DNA of 54,816 nucleotides from Porphyromonas uenonis 60-3 (lineage in GTDB: Bacteria; Bacteroidota; Bacteroidia; Bacteroidales; Porphyromonadaceae): assembly GCF_000174775.1 (NCBI RefSeq), contig NZ_ACLR01000176.1, forward strand, positions 1 to 54,816, given 5' to 3'. The translations under genes and the position numbers were made by a program. Under the pieces are notes generated by a model that saw only the letters and a program-made list of their open reading frames with translations, did not search any database and was not told where the DNA came from. Position 1 is the first letter of the stretch, and the number at the start of each line of letters is the position of its first letter. Below, in pieces: positions 17,367 through 26,670 of this stretch.

Positions 17367-17447
17367 GATGGCTCAGATGGCTCAGATGACTCAGATGATT
17401 CAGATAGCTCAGATGACTCTGATGGCTCCGATCCCTCCGATCTCTAA
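17367..17447. repeat. Nine exact-period 9-bp GATNNCTCN units
   Basis: Nine nonamers in register: GATGGCTCA twice, GATGACTCA, GATGATTCA, GATAGCTCA, GATGACTCT, GATGGCTCC, GATCCCTCC, GATCTCTAA. The array runs directly into TCTAATC heptamers and then a C10 tract. It is inverted relative to the array at 17131-17311. Confidence 0.85.
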
Positions 17448-17466
17448 TCTCTAATCTCTAAAATCT

Positions 17467-17476
17467 CCCCCCCCCC
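17467..17476 (+). other. C10 homopolymer abutting a start codon
   Basis: Ten C residues end one base before the ATG at 17477. Initiation regions in this window are otherwise A-rich. Homopolymer length change here would alter the initiation region. Confidence 0.6.
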
Positions 17477-18064
17477 ATGTCCGAGTCGTTCTTGACACAA
17501 TCTGGTAATCCTCGCAACCTACGTGTCTATAAGGTTACAGAGGTGATCTACGACCTGACCTATTACTTTACACAGCACTACTTACAGCGAGGGGATCGGA
17601 CCATTGACCAAATGGTGCAGGCAGCACGCTCTGGTAAGCAAAACATCATCGAGGGCAACGAGGCTGCAACGACCTCTCTAGAGAGCAACATCAAACTAAC
17701 GAATGTGGCGCGCGCTAGTCTGGCTGAGCTATTGACCGACTACGAAGACTACCTGCGGGTACGTAACCTGCCACTCTGGGGTGCCACGCACCCTCGCTAC
17801 GAACGTATACGTAGCTACGCCCGTAGTGAGGAGTTGCAACAAGAGTACCAGGCACTGATGTCCCGCCTAAGAGCGTGGCTTGGTCGTGATCGACAAACGA
17901 CTCGGAGGGGCCCCGTGATGTGTGTCACCCGTGATGTGTGCCAATTCTGCCGTGTAACGGTTTTGATGTGTAACGGCTGTAGGGACGCACGGAAGTGTCT
18001 AGCGGGAGGGCGTCCGTTGAATCAAAGGTTACGGTGTCCCATTGTATCAAAGCGTGACGAGTAA
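17477..18064 (+). CDS. Four-helix-bundle protein with a repeat-derived C-terminus
   Basis: A 195-residue frame. Residues ~15-135 match the four-helix-bundle family related to 23S rRNA intervening-sequence proteins (VTEVIYDLTYYFTQHYL, QMVQAARSGKQNIIEGNEA, LTNVARASLAELLTDYEDYL). From about residue 150 the reading frame passes through repeat DNA. A long-loop REP at 17979-18015 lies inside it, and the stop comes from the conserved GAGTAA flank of the next REP. The usual suffix helices seem to be missing, so the native 3' end was probably lost. Function is unknown; the family is often described as nucleic-acid or scaffold related. Confidence 0.6.
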   Translation: MSESFLTQSGNPRNLRVYKVTEVIYDLTYYFTQHYLQRGDRTIDQMVQAARSGKQNIIEGNEAATTSLESNIKLTNVARASLAELLTDYEDYLRVRNLPLWGATHPRYERIRSYARSEELQQEYQALMSRLRAWLGRDRQTTRRGPVMCVTRDVCQFCRVTVLMCNGCRDARKCLAGGRPLNQRLRCPIVSKRDE

Positions 18065-18185
18065 CCCTTTGTAGGGACGCACGATCTGTGCGTCCGTTGA
18101 ATCAAAGGTTACGGCATCCGTTGTGTCAAAGATTCCAGCGCCCGTGATTTTAACGGGAACGGACGCACAGATCGTGCATCCCTAC
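17979..18185. repeat. REP cluster upstream of the RAYT gene
   Basis: Three REPs: 17979-18015 (plus, long-loop type ending GGAGGGCGTCC), 18071-18095 (plus; stem GGACGCAC / GTGCGTCC, loop GATCT) and 18161-18185 (minus, with one G-T wobble in the stem). All begin with GTAG. The last two form an inverted pair with GTAG at the outer ends. Confidence 0.9.
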
Positions 18186-18222
18186 AGCGGGCTACACGTC
18201 AGCGAGATATACGTTCGTCTGA

Positions 18223-18254
18223 TTTGTAGACTATCTCAATTATTGTTACTTTTG
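18223..18254 (+). promoter_or_regulatory. Promoter of the RAYT gene
   Basis: TTTG (18223-18226), then 20 nt, then TACTTTTG (18247-18254), a full match to TTTG-N20-TANNTTTG. It lies between the upstream REPs and the ATG at 18281, so the transposase-like gene carries its own promoter. Confidence 0.7.
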
Positions 18255-18280
18255 CGCTGTATCTCAAGCACGCATCTTAT

Positions 18281-18778
18281 ATGTACCCCCCTTGCTACAA
18301 TGATCGTAAATCTCCCCGTGCGTCCTTTCACGATTACAAAGCTGGTGTCTACTTCATAACTATCTGCACTAAAGATAAGCAACATTACTTCGGTAAAATC
18401 CAAGATGGCATCATGCATCTTAGTCCCATAGGGGAGTTTTGTCAGGAACAATGGGAGAAGGTCTCCGACCATAACCCCTATGCGACCGTTCCGCTATTCG
18501 TCGTCATGCCGAACCATGTTCATGCTATCGTGTCGATCAATCAAGAGACGGAACGTGCTATCCAGAAGACGGATCGAGAAACTTTAGCGATTGTTGTAGG
18601 AGGCATAAAGCGTGAGGTTACCATGTTTGCACGCCAGCATAAGATGGTGTTCGACTGGCAGTCAAGGTTTTATGACCGTATCATCAGGAACCGTAAAGAG
18701 GGAAACAGTATAGCGAACTACATTGAAAACAATGTGGCACGCTGGGACAGCGACGACTATTACAGTCGGGAGCCATAA
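18281..18778 (+). CDS. REP-associated tyrosine transposase (RAYT, Y1/HUH family)
   Basis: A 165-residue protein of the IS200-like/Y1 transposase superfamily. FHDYKAGVYFITICTKDKQ opens the fold. The HUH metal site is His79-Val-His81 in VVMPNHVHAIV. GGIKREVTMFARQ and the C-terminal FYDRIIRNRKEGNSIANYI, ending in NNVARW, follow the RAYT pattern (YI-x2-NP-like-x2-W). The nucleophile is probably Tyr131 or Tyr147. Length is normal and the frame intact. REP clusters with 5' GTAG lie on both sides. Single-strand cutting and joining at REPs is known for E. coli TnpA-REP; activity here is inference. Confidence 0.88.
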   Translation: MYPPCYNDRKSPRASFHDYKAGVYFITICTKDKQHYFGKIQDGIMHLSPIGEFCQEQWEKVSDHNPYATVPLFVVMPNHVHAIVSINQETERAIQKTDRETLAIVVGGIKREVTMFARQHKMVFDWQSRFYDRIIRNRKEGNSIANYIENNVARWDSDDYYSREP

Positions 18779-18831
18779 TGACGTGCAGCCCCGTCGTAAT
18801 GGAAACGGACGCACGAGACGTGTAGCAAAAT

Positions 18832-19014
18832 GTAGGGACGCACGGGGCGTGTCCAGTCGGAGGGCATCCGTTGTGTCAATGCGGGACGAGTAACCCTTTG
18901 TAGGGACGCACGATCTGTGCGTCCGTTGTATTAAAGGTTACGGCATCCGTTGTGTCAAAGATTCCAGTGTCCGTGGTTTTAACGACAACGGACGCACAGA
19001 TCGTGCGTCCCTAC
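18832..19014. repeat. REP cluster downstream of the RAYT gene
   Basis: 18832-18869 (plus, long-loop type), 18900-18924 (plus; GGACGCAC / GTGCGTCC, loop GATCT) and 18990-19014 (minus, same stem). A degenerate REP half lies near 18806. The order mirrors the upstream cluster: long-loop unit, then an inverted pair. Confidence 0.9.
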
Positions 19015-19067
19015 AATGGGTTACTCGTCAGATGGTTCGTCCCTACACTTTGCTACTCGTCTTCGGC

Positions 19068-19334
19068 TTAGTCGTCGGCGTAGATGTAGTGCTGCGGATG
19101 CCCTAGGTAGCGGACGATCAGGTGCACCATGGCGGGGGTGTAGCTACGACAGCCAGATCGGTAGCCGATCTTCGAGAGCTTCTCGAGGAGTTCGCTATCA
19201 CCTCGTATGAGGTGCCTTAGGTGGCGTGTCGCACTAGAGGGTAAAACATCGGGGAAGTAACGCATGGCGAGCTCCTGCACGCCATAGCTTCGTACCAAGA
19301 ATAGGCACGACTCATCTTGCATAGTCTGAGACAT
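19068..19334 (-). CDS. DUF4248 family small protein
   Basis: An 88-residue protein. FLVRSYGVQELAMRYFPD, SATRHLRHLI and YTPAMVHLIVRYLG are the conserved blocks of DUF4248, a family of unknown function confined to Bacteroidales. Members look like small winged-helix or MerR-like DNA-binding proteins, but that is inference from the motif spacing. It is isolated among repeats and points towards the RAYT gene. Confidence 0.72.
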   Translation of the reverse strand: MSQTMQDESCLFLVRSYGVQELAMRYFPDVLPSSATRHLRHLIRGDSELLEKLSKIGYRSGCRSYTPAMVHLIVRYLGHPQHYIYADD

Positions 19335-19467
19335 AGTCAGTAAATGAAAAGGTTAAGTATAAGTGTTTTGCCGAGAGAAGCTGTGTCGTCTTAAGGAGTG
19401 CTTCTGTCGTCACTGCAAAGATAGTGAATTTAGAAGTTAGGGGTTAGATCGAGACAAGTAGCGAAAT
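19335..19467. other. Leader and spacer between the DUF4248 gene and the REP module
   Basis: It contains the upstream region of the minus-strand DUF4248 gene. The segment GCAAAGATAG at about 19417 reads TATCTTTG on the minus strand, a good -7 element for that gene, with a long leader of about 85 nt. A short heptamer run lies near 19430-19447. Confidence 0.4.
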
Positions 19468-19650
19468 GTAGGTACGCACGGTCGTGCGTCCGTCCCCGTT
19501 AAAGCCCTGACACTGTAACTTTTGACACAACGGACGCTCGACCGAGCGTCCCTACAGCCGTTACTCGTCCAGTGCTTCACGACAACGGTTACCCATCCGA
19601 TAGCTCCGATAGCTCTAACCTCTAACCTCTAATCTCTAATCTCTACTCCC
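19468..19650. repeat. Intergenic module before rpsL: REP pair, nonamers, heptamers
   Basis: REPs at 19468-19491 (plus, one stem mismatch) and 19532-19555 (minus; GGACGCTC / GAGCGTCC). Nonamers GATAGCTCC and GATAGCTCT lie at 19599-19616, then CTAACCT/CTAATCT heptamers to about 19647. The link from REP to nonamers (GTGCTTCACGACAACG) is shared with 9061-9090, so the module is duplicated as a whole. Confidence 0.85.
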
Positions 19651-19652
19651 GC

Positions 19653-19682
19653 TTGTTGGGTCAAAAAGTTTTTGTACCTTTG
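19653..19682 (+). promoter_or_regulatory. Promoter of the rpsL operon
   Basis: TTG (19653-19655), 19 nt, TACCTTTG (19675-19682). The -7 matches TANNTTTG exactly. The predicted leader to the rpsL ATG is about 110 nt. Confidence 0.7.
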
Positions 19683-19801
19683 TCCTCGCTATGCCTACTA
19701 TAGGTAGTTGTGATGTGTGCGTTGATGCGCTTTCGCAAGCTCATAGCAGGGTAGCACGAGAATCATAATTGTATATCAAGAATTAAGTAAACGAGAAGTT
19801 A

Positions 19802-20179
19802 ATGCCTACTATCCAACAGCTAGTAAGAAAGGGACGAGAGACCTTTGAGGAAAAAGGTAAGTCTCCAGCCTTAGGTTCATGCCCACAGCGTCGTGGCGTC
19901 TGTGTCCGCGTTTACACAACCACCCCTAAGAAGCCTAACTCGGCTATGCGTAAGGTGGCTCGTGTACGTCTGACCAACGGCAAGGAGGTGAATGCCTACA
20001 TCCCTGGTGAGGGTCATAACCTTCAGGAGCATAGTATCGTATTGGTGCGTGGCGGTCGTGTCAAGGATCTGCCTGGTGTACGCTACCATATAGTGCGTGG
20101 CGCACTCGATACAGCTGGTGTCGACGGTCGTCGCCAGCGTCGCTCTAAGTATGGAGCTAAGCGTCCTAAGGCGAAGTAA
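19802..20179 (+). CDS. rpsL: 30S ribosomal protein S12
   Basis: A 125-residue protein of the decoding centre. [18 protein letters not shown] holds Lys43 in its wild-type, streptomycin-sensitive state, and [14 protein letters not shown] is the second decoding loop. The start ATG is preceded by A-rich sequence. It is first in the str segment and is separated from rpsG by an unusually long 372-nt gap. Confidence 0.97.
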   Translation: MPTIQQLVRKGRETFEEKGKSPALGSCPQRRGVCVRVYTTTPKKPNSAMRKVARVRLTNGKEVNAYIPGEGHNLQEHSIVLVRGGRVKDLPGVRYHIVRGALDTAGVDGRRQRRSKYGAKRPKAK

Positions 20180-20551
20180 ACTAGTCGCCTAGATTGAGAT
20201 GCCGTGGCGAGGTGCTGGATGGCCTACTGTCCCCCTCAGCCGACTACTACCCCTAGCGGGTGAGTACACTATATATAGGTACATCAGCGAGTACCTCTCC
20301 CCACAGAAATATCTATAGACACTCCTAGTCGCAGTGCACGCGAGCTCACTAGAGTCCTGCATGTCTCGCATGGGGAGTGCAATCTAAATCTAGTAACCAC
20401 ACTTGTTCTCGTGGTGCTATTTGGATAAGCTAATCCTTGAGAGATCAAGGGTAGGTTGAGTAAATGCTCCAGAGGGGGCGTTGAAGACAACAGATCATTA
20501 TGATGGCAACCCAAATAAGACGACGAGACAATAGTATAATATCACGAAATA
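20180..20551 (+). promoter_or_regulatory. Long structured spacer ahead of rpsG, candidate S7 control region
   Basis: 372 nt with no gene. Hairpins seen by eye: GGTAC / GTACC (about 20278-20295), ACCAC / GTGGT (about 20396-20415) and CCTTGA / TCAAGG around GAGA (20435-20450). In E. coli the rpsL-rpsG spacer is where S7 binds to repress its own operon; here the same spacer is several times longer. No TANNTTTG promoter was found in it. Confidence 0.5.
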
Positions 20552-21028
20552 ATGAGAAAGGCTAAGCCTAAGAAGAGGCAGGTACTGCCCGATCCCGTGT
20601 TTGGAGATCGTCAGGTCACAAAGTTTGTGAACCACCTCATGTATGATGGCAAGAAGAGTCTTGCATATAGCATCTTCTACAGAGCCCTTGACATCGTCAA
20701 GGATAAGATGTCGCAAGAGGAGAAGAGCGCCCTGGAGATCTGGAAGGCAGCTCTCGATAATGTAACCCCTCACGTGGAGGTCAAGTCTCGTCGTATCGGA
20801 GGAGCAACCTTCCAAGTGCCGACAGAGATACGTCCAGAGCGTCGGGAGTCTATCTCCATGAAGAATCTGATCATCTTCGCTCGCAAGCGTGGTGGTAAGA
20901 CGATGGCTGACAAACTGGCAGCAGAGATTATGGATGCCTACAATAGTCAGGGTGGTGCCTTCAAGCGTAAGGAGGATGTACACCGTATGGCTGAGGCTAA
21001 CCGTGCTTTCGCACACTTCCGCTTCTAA
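20552..21028 (+). CDS. rpsG: 30S ribosomal protein S7
   Basis: 158 residues, starting [19 protein letters not shown]. It binds the 3' major domain of 16S rRNA and nucleates assembly of the 30S head. The beta-hairpin [16 protein letters not shown] and the C-terminal [14 protein letters not shown] are diagnostic. It is followed 21 nt later by fusA. Confidence 0.97.
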   Translation: MRKAKPKKRQVLPDPVFGDRQVTKFVNHLMYDGKKSLAYSIFYRALDIVKDKMSQEEKSALEIWKAALDNVTPHVEVKSRRIGGATFQVPTEIRPERRESISMKNLIIFARKRGGKTMADKLAAEIMDAYNSQGGAFKRKEDVHRMAEANRAFAHFRF

Positions 21029-21049
21029 TCCATCACTAACCAAGAATCT

Positions 21050-23173
21050 ATGTCTGCAATTCATTCTAAGCTCGAGCAAACTCGTAATATCGGTATCATG
21101 GCGCACATTGATGCTGGTAAGACGACGACCTCTGAGCGCATACTCTTTTACACTGGACTAACACACAAGATCGGAGAGGTACACGATGGTGCCGCTACGA
21201 TGGACTGGATGGAGCAGGAGCAGGAGCGTGGTATCACGATCACATCTGCTGCAACTACGACCTTCTGGACCTATGGTGATAAGAAGTATAAGATCAATCT
21301 GATCGACACTCCGGGACACGTTGACTTCACCGTTGAGGTGGAGCGTTCACTCCGCGTCCTAGATGGTGCCGTGGCTACTTTTTGCGCTGTGGGCGGTGTA
21401 CAGCCTCAGAGCGAGACAGTATGGCGTCAGGCTGATAAGTATAAGGTACCACGTATCGCATATATCAATAAGATGGACCGCTCGGGCGCAAACTTCTACG
21501 AGGTACAGCGCCAGATGGTCGAGATGCTCGGAGCTAAGGCTTGTCCTATCCAGATCCCAGTAGGGGAGGAGGACTCCTTCAAGGGTGTCATAGATCTGAT
21601 CACTATGAAGGCTATCATATGGCATGATGAGACCATGGGTGCCGAGTATGAGATCGACGAGATCCCCGACAATCTCCGTGCTGATGCTGAGGAGTGGAGA
21701 GATAAGCTCCTAGAGACGCTCGCAGAGACTGACGAGACGCTCATGGAGAAGTACTTTGAGGATCCCTCTACGATCACTGAGGATGAGATCCGTGTAGCTA
21801 TCCGCAAGGCTACGCTAGCTATGGAGATCTTCCCGATGCTATGTGGTTCTTCATTTAAGAATAAGGGTGTACAGACGCTCCTAGATGCTGTCTGTGCTTA
21901 TCTTCCTAGCCCTGTAGACACGCCAGAGGTGGTAGGTCATGCAATAGACTCTGACAAGGAGGAGGTACGTGAGGTCGATCCCGAAGCTCCTATGAGTGCG
22001 CTCGCCTTCAAGATCGCTACCGACCCCTTCGTAGGTCGTCTCTGCTTCTTCCGCGTGTATAGTGGTCACATTGACGCTGGTAGTTACGTCTTCAACTCTC
22101 GCTCTGGCAAGAAGGAGCGTATCTCACGTCTCTTCCAGATGCACTCAAATCATCAGAACCCGATGGAGACTATCGGTACGGGTGATATCGGTGCTGGCGT
22201 GGGCTTTAAGGATATTCGTACGGGTGATACGCTCTGTGATGAGAATGCACCGCTCGTACTGGAGTCTATCGACTTCCCCGATCCAGTGATCGGTATCGCT
22301 GTAGAGCCTAAGACGCAGAAGGATATGGATCGTCTCGGTGTCGGTCTGTCTAAGCTTGCTGAGGAGGACCCAACGTTTGTCGTCAAGACGAACGAGGAGA
22401 CGGGTCAGACCGTCATCAGCGGTATGGGTGAGCTACACCTTGATATCATTATAGACCGTCTGAAGCGTGAGTTCAAGGTCGAGTGTAACCAGGGTAAGCC
22501 TCAGGTGGCTTACAAGGAGGCTGTCACTCAGACAGTAGACCTGCGCGAGGTATACAAGAAGCAGTCAGGTGGTCGTGGTAAGTTTGCTGATATCATCATC
22601 AAGTTTGGTCCAGCAGACGAGGACTTCGACGGAACGCTACAGTTTGTCGACGAGGTGAAGGGTGGTAACATCCCGAAGGAGTTTATCCCCTCAGTCCAGA
22701 AGGGCTTTGAGAAGGCTATGAAGAGTGGTGTCCTCGCAGGTTATCCTCTAGATAGTCTTAAGGTGACACTGGTAGATGGATCTTTCCACCCGGTAGACTC
22801 TGATCAGCTATCCTTTGAGGTGGCAGCTATGATGGCCTTCAAGGAGGCTTCTGAAAAGGCTAGCCCCGTCCTCATGGAGCCTATCATGCAGCTTGAGGTG
22901 GTAACACCTGAGGAGAACATGGGTGACGTGATCGGCGACCTCAACAAGCGTCGTGGTCAGGTCGAGGGTTCAGAGGTCAACCGCTCTGGCGCTCAGGTTA
23001 TCAAGGCTAAGGTGCCTCTGAGCGAGATGTTTGGCTATGTGACCGCCCTGCGTACGATCACGAGTGGTCGTGCCTCCAGTACGATGAGCTTCTCGCACTA
23101 CGCAGAGGTCTCTTCGTCAATAGCAAAGAAGATCCTTGAGGAACTCAATGGTCGCGTTGATTTGATAAAGTAA
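21050..23173 (+). CDS. fusA: Elongation factor G
   Basis: A 707-residue translocation GTPase. The G domain shows AHIDAGKTT at residues 18-26, DTPGH and NKMD, followed by domains II-V ending in [15 protein letters not shown]. Its place between rpsG and rpsJ is the standard str-operon position, and codon use is that of a highly expressed gene. Confidence 0.98.
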   Translation: MSAIHSKLEQTRNIGIMAHIDAGKTTTSERILFYTGLTHKIGEVHDGAATMDWMEQEQERGITITSAATTTFWTYGDKKYKINLIDTPGHVDFTVEVERSLRVLDGAVATFCAVGGVQPQSETVWRQADKYKVPRIAYINKMDRSGANFYEVQRQMVEMLGAKACPIQIPVGEEDSFKGVIDLITMKAIIWHDETMGAEYEIDEIPDNLRADAEEWRDKLLETLAETDETLMEKYFEDPSTITEDEIRVAIRKATLAMEIFPMLCGSSFKNKGVQTLLDAVCAYLPSPVDTPEVVGHAIDSDKEEVREVDPEAPMSALAFKIATDPFVGRLCFFRVYSGHIDAGSYVFNSRSGKKERISRLFQMHSNHQNPMETIGTGDIGAGVGFKDIRTGDTLCDENAPLVLESIDFPDPVIGIAVEPKTQKDMDRLGVGLSKLAEEDPTFVVKTNEETGQTVISGMGELHLDIIIDRLKREFKVECNQGKPQVAYKEAVTQTVDLREVYKKQSGGRGKFADIIIKFGPADEDFDGTLQFVDEVKGGNIPKEFIPSVQKGFEKAMKSGVLAGYPLDSLKVTLVDGSFHPVDSDQLSFEVAAMMAFKEASEKASPVLMEPIMQLEVVTPEENMGDVIGDLNKRRGQVEGSEVNRSGAQVIKAKVPLSEMFGYVTALRTITSGRASSTMSFSHYAEVSSSIAKKILEELNGRVDLIK

Positions 23174-23191
23174 TAATCTCACAATATAGTA

Positions 23192-23497
23192 ATGAGCCAA
23201 AAGATCAGAATCAAGCTGAGGTCATACGACCACATGCTCGTAGACAAGTCTGCCGAGAAGATCGTCACGGCCGTACAGAATACTAATGCGCTGGTCAGTG
23301 GTCCTGTACCACTGCCCACGCATAAGCGTATCTTTACGGTGAACCGCTCCACCTTCGTCAATAAGAAGAGCCGTGAGCAGTTTGAGCTAAATGCTCACAA
23401 GCGTCTGATCGACATCTACAACGCCTCAGCACCTACGATTGATGCGCTGATGAAGCTGGAGATGCCCAGTGGCGTAGACATCGAAATTAAGTATTAA
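23192..23497 (+). CDS. rpsJ: 30S ribosomal protein S10 / NusE
   Basis: 101 residues: [21 protein letters not shown] and the loop [17 protein letters not shown]. It sits in the 30S head and also works in transcription antitermination with NusB. It follows fusA by 18 nt, so the str and S10 segments are contiguous here, with no separate S10 promoter found by eye. Confidence 0.97.
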   Translation: MSQKIRIKLRSYDHMLVDKSAEKIVTAVQNTNALVSGPVPLPTHKRIFTVNRSTFVNKKSREQFELNAHKRLIDIYNASAPTIDALMKLEMPSGVDIEIKY

Positions 23498-23518
23498 CCA
23501 GAGTAATCAACTACAGAA

Positions 23519-24136
23519 ATGCCAGGATTATTAGGAAAGAAAATCGGAATGACATCCGTATTCAGTGCCGAGGGCGTCAATGTGCCATGCACTGTCATCG
23601 AAGTAGGTCCTTGTGTAGTGACTCAAGTAAAGACTGCTGACCGTGATGGTTATGAAGCGATCCAGCTGGGCTTTCAGGATGCTAAGGATAAGCATACGAC
23701 ACGCCCACTACAGGGACACTTCAAGGCAGCCGGAGTGACAAACAAGCGCCACTTGGCCGAGTTCATGGGCTTTGGATCAGATTACAAGCTCGGTGATGAG
23801 ATCACCGTGGAGCTCTTCAACGATACGCACTATGTGGACGTACACGGGACGAGCAAGGGTAAGGGATTCCAAGGTGTAGTCAAGCGTCACGGATTCGGTG
23901 GTGTCGGTCAGTCGACACACGGTCAGGATGACCGTCTGCGTGCTCCCGGTGCTGTCGGTGCATGCTCTTACCCTGCGAAGGTCTTCAAGGGTACACGCAT
24001 GGCTGGACAGATGGGCAATAAGCGCGTCACAGTTCAAAACCTCGAGGTGATCAAAGTAATGCCCGAGCACAATATACTTGTACTCAAGGGTAGCGTGCCA
24101 GGGGCTAAGGGTTCAATCATAGCAATAGAGAAGTAA
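23519..24136 (+). CDS. rplC: 50S ribosomal protein L3
   Basis: 205 residues, [15 protein letters not shown]. The central loop [18 protein letters not shown] reaches the peptidyl transferase centre. Its TAA shares one base with the ATG of rplD (24136), indicating translational coupling. Confidence 0.97.
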   Translation: MPGLLGKKIGMTSVFSAEGVNVPCTVIEVGPCVVTQVKTADRDGYEAIQLGFQDAKDKHTTRPLQGHFKAAGVTNKRHLAEFMGFGSDYKLGDEITVELFNDTHYVDVHGTSKGKGFQGVVKRHGFGGVGQSTHGQDDRLRAPGAVGACSYPAKVFKGTRMAGQMGNKRVTVQNLEVIKVMPEHNILVLKGSVPGAKGSIIAIEK

Positions 24137-24759
24137 TGGAACTATCAATCTACAATATACAAGGTGAAGATACGGGACGTAAGATAGCCTTGGAGAGCTC
24201 CGTCTTTGGTATAGAGCCCAATGATCACGCTATCTATCTAACCGTCAAGCAATACCGAGCTAACCAGCGCCAGGGTACGCACAAGACCAAGGAGCGCAGT
24301 GAGATGAGCGGCTCCACACGCAAGCTATTCCGCCAGAAGGGTACGGGTGGCGCTCGTCGTGGTGATATCAACTCTAACATCCTACGTGGTGGTGCGCGCG
24401 TCTTCGGACCTCGCCCACGTAGCTACAGCTTCAAGCTCAACAAGAAGCTCCGCCAGCTAGCACGTCGCAGTGCCCTCACCTACAAGGCTCAGGACAATCA
24501 GATCATGGTACTGGATCAGCTCTCTTTTGAGGCTCCCAAGACCAAGTCTTTTGTGAGCATGGCAAAGGCACTCAACGTAGATGGTCAGAAGACTCTCTAC
24601 GTGGTCTCACAGATAGAGGATACGGTAGCACTCAGTGCTCGCAACATCCCTGGTGTCAGCATCATACGTGCTCAAGATCTCAATACTTATTGTGTGCTGG
24701 ATTGTCGCAAGATAGTCTTCACAGAGGATGCTCTAGCACAGGTCAATGAGATGTTTTAA
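24136..24759 (+). CDS. rplD: 50S ribosomal protein L4
   Basis: 207 residues. The extended loop with [14 protein letters not shown] and [15 protein letters not shown] lines the exit tunnel. In E. coli L4 represses the S10 operon. No long leader before rpsJ exists here, so that mode of control is not supported by the layout. Confidence 0.97.
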   Translation: MELSIYNIQGEDTGRKIALESSVFGIEPNDHAIYLTVKQYRANQRQGTHKTKERSEMSGSTRKLFRQKGTGGARRGDINSNILRGGARVFGPRPRSYSFKLNKKLRQLARRSALTYKAQDNQIMVLDQLSFEAPKTKSFVSMAKALNVDGQKTLYVVSQIEDTVALSARNIPGVSIIRAQDLNTYCVLDCRKIVFTEDALAQVNEMF

Positions 24760-24786
24760 GTCGAAACACAGTAGTAGAGCATTGAT

Positions 24787-25080
24787 ATGGGAATCATAAT
24801 CAAACCAATAATCTCAGAGAAGATGACAGCAATCACTGAGAGCAATCAGCAGAGGTACGCCTTTCTAGTAGCGCCTACTGCCAACAAGATTGAGATACGT
24901 AATGCTGTCGAGAAGATGTACAACGTCAAGGTCGATAGTGTCAACACCTGTCGCTACGACGGTAAGCGCTCAAGCCGCTATACCAAGTCTGGTGTCATCA
25001 CGGGTCGTAAGCCAGCCTTCAAGAAGGCTTTCATCACGCTCCAGGGTGAGGATACAATCGATTTCTTTAGCAATATATAA
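24787..25080 (+). CDS. rplW: 50S ribosomal protein L23
   Basis: 97 residues, starting MGIIIKPIISEKMT. NKIEIRNAVEKMYNVKVDSVNT is the core of the family, which docks trigger factor and SRP at the tunnel exit. The stop is 3 nt before rplB. Confidence 0.96.
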   Translation: MGIIIKPIISEKMTAITESNQQRYAFLVAPTANKIEIRNAVEKMYNVKVDSVNTCRYDGKRSSRYTKSGVITGRKPAFKKAFITLQGEDTIDFFSNI

Positions 25081-25083
25081 GCA

Positions 25084-25914
25084 ATGGGAATCCGTAAACT
25101 AAAGCCCGCAACGCCGGGGCAAAGACACAAAACTATTGGTGCATTTGACGCCATCACTGCCAGTGCACCAGAGAAGTCTCTTGTAGTTGGAGCTCGTAAA
25201 TCGGGTGGTCGTAACAATACTGGCAAGATGACCATACGCAACGTAGGCGGTGGTCACAAGCGTAAGTATCGTCTCATCGACTTCAAGAGAACGAAGGATG
25301 GCATCCCCGCTACAGTCAAGAGTATCGAGTATGATCCAAACAGATCATCTCGCATCGCACTCCTATACTATGCCGACGGAGCTAAGAGCTATATCATCGC
25401 TCCTAACGGACTGACTGTAGGCCAGCAAGTGATGTCAGGTGACAACGCAACACCTGAGGTAGGTAACGCACTACCACTAGCTAAGGTACCTGTCGGTATG
25501 ATCGTGCACAACGTAGAGCTACGCCCTGGTCAGGGTGGTAAGCTGGTACGTAGTGCTGGTGCCTTCGCACAGCTGGTAGCTCGTGAAGATAATTATGTCG
25601 TACTACGTATGCCTAGTGGAGAGACTCGCCGTATCCTCGCAGCATGCAAAGCTACGATAGGTAGTGTCGGTAACTCCGATCACGCACTCGAGAGATCAGG
25701 CAAGGCTGGCCGTACACGCTGGCTAGGTCGCAGACCACGAGTACGCGGTGTCGCTATGAACCCTGTCGATCACCCAATGGGTGGTGGTGAGGGTCGTGCC
25801 TCTGGAGGACACCCACGCTCACGTACGGGTCTATACTCTAAGGGTCTTAAGACGAGAGCTCCTAAGAAGCACTCCTCTAAGTACATCATCGAGAGAGCCA
25901 AGCGTAAGAAGTAA
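25084..25914 (+). CDS. rplB: 50S ribosomal protein L2
   Basis: 276 residues. [15 protein letters not shown] and the C-terminal [17 protein letters not shown], with the His implicated in subunit joining and peptidyl transfer, are present. Length is normal. It is packed 3 nt after rplW. Confidence 0.98.
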   Translation: MGIRKLKPATPGQRHKTIGAFDAITASAPEKSLVVGARKSGGRNNTGKMTIRNVGGGHKRKYRLIDFKRTKDGIPATVKSIEYDPNRSSRIALLYYADGAKSYIIAPNGLTVGQQVMSGDNATPEVGNALPLAKVPVGMIVHNVELRPGQGGKLVRSAGAFAQLVAREDNYVVLRMPSGETRRILAACKATIGSVGNSDHALERSGKAGRTRWLGRRPRVRGVAMNPVDHPMGGGEGRASGGHPRSRTGLYSKGLKTRAPKKHSSKYIIERAKRKK

Positions 25915-25945
25915 TCATTGTATCATTTAAGCAAGAACTAAACAC

Positions 25946-26209
25946 ATGAGTCGTTCACTTAAGAAAGGGCCATTTATCAGCGTTAAGCTCGAAAAGAAAG
26001 TTTTGGCTATGAATGAAAGTGGCAAGAAGTCAGTCATCAAGACTTGGTCTCGCGCCTCAATGATTTCTCCAGACTTCGTGGGACATACGATCGCCGTACA
26101 CAATGGCAAGAGTTTTATACCTGTATTTATTACAGAGAATATGGTGGGTCACAAGCTCGGAGAGTTCGCTCCTACGCGTACCTTCCGTGGTCACTCTGGC
26201 AATCGCTAG
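25946..26209 (+). CDS. rpsS: 30S ribosomal protein S19
   Basis: 87 residues, [37 protein letters not shown] is the conserved C-terminal region that contacts the head of 16S rRNA beside S13. Confidence 0.97.
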   Translation: MSRSLKKGPFISVKLEKKVLAMNESGKKSVIKTWSRASMISPDFVGHTIAVHNGKSFIPVFITENMVGHKLGEFAPTRTFRGHSGNR

Positions 26210-26251
26210 TTAGCACCCCTGTAATAAATCGAATCAAAGTAATTATCACAC

Positions 26252-26665
26252 ATGAGTGCCAATAATCAAGATACAATAGAGACGACCGCTCAGGAGACGG
26301 TGACACAGCCAGCTGTAGCTAGGCTACGCAACGTGCCCACATCTCCTCGTAAGATGCGTCTAGTCGTCGACAATATAAGAGGCATGGAGGTAGAGCGCGC
26401 GATGGCTACACTAAGATTTAGCTCTCGTCGTGTAGCTGCTCAGCGTGTAGAGCAGCTCATACGTAGCGCTGTCTCTAACTGGGAGCAGCTCAACGGTCGC
26501 AAGGCTGATGAGGGAGAGCTCTACGTCTCCAAGGTTTATGTAGACGAGGGTGTCACACTCAAGCGTCTACGCCCAGCCCCACAAGGCCGTGGCTACAGAA
26601 TCCGTAAACGTTCGAATCACATAACCGTGTGGGTCGACCAAATAGTTAATAACGTAGCTAAGTAA
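26252..26665 (+). CDS. rplV: 50S ribosomal protein L22
   Basis: 137 residues. The core begins near residue 25 ([15 protein letters not shown]) after an acidic, Thr/Gln-rich N-terminal extension not found in E. coli L22. The beta-hairpin [19 protein letters not shown] reaches the exit tunnel. It ends 5 nt before rpsC. Confidence 0.96.
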   Translation: MSANNQDTIETTAQETVTQPAVARLRNVPTSPRKMRLVVDNIRGMEVERAMATLRFSSRRVAAQRVEQLIRSAVSNWEQLNGRKADEGELYVSKVYVDEGVTLKRLRPAPQGRGYRIRKRSNHITVWVDQIVNNVAK

Positions 26666-26670
26666 CTGAC

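Noticed and set aside
17131-17447. CRISPR array
   Set aside because: Units are 9-10 bp with no unique spacers of 25-40 bp, and no cas genes are present.
17979-19014. Complete IS200/IS605 insertion sequence
   Set aside because: The protein has RAYT-type motifs, there is no tnpB, and the flanking palindromes are dispersed REPs rather than unique element ends.
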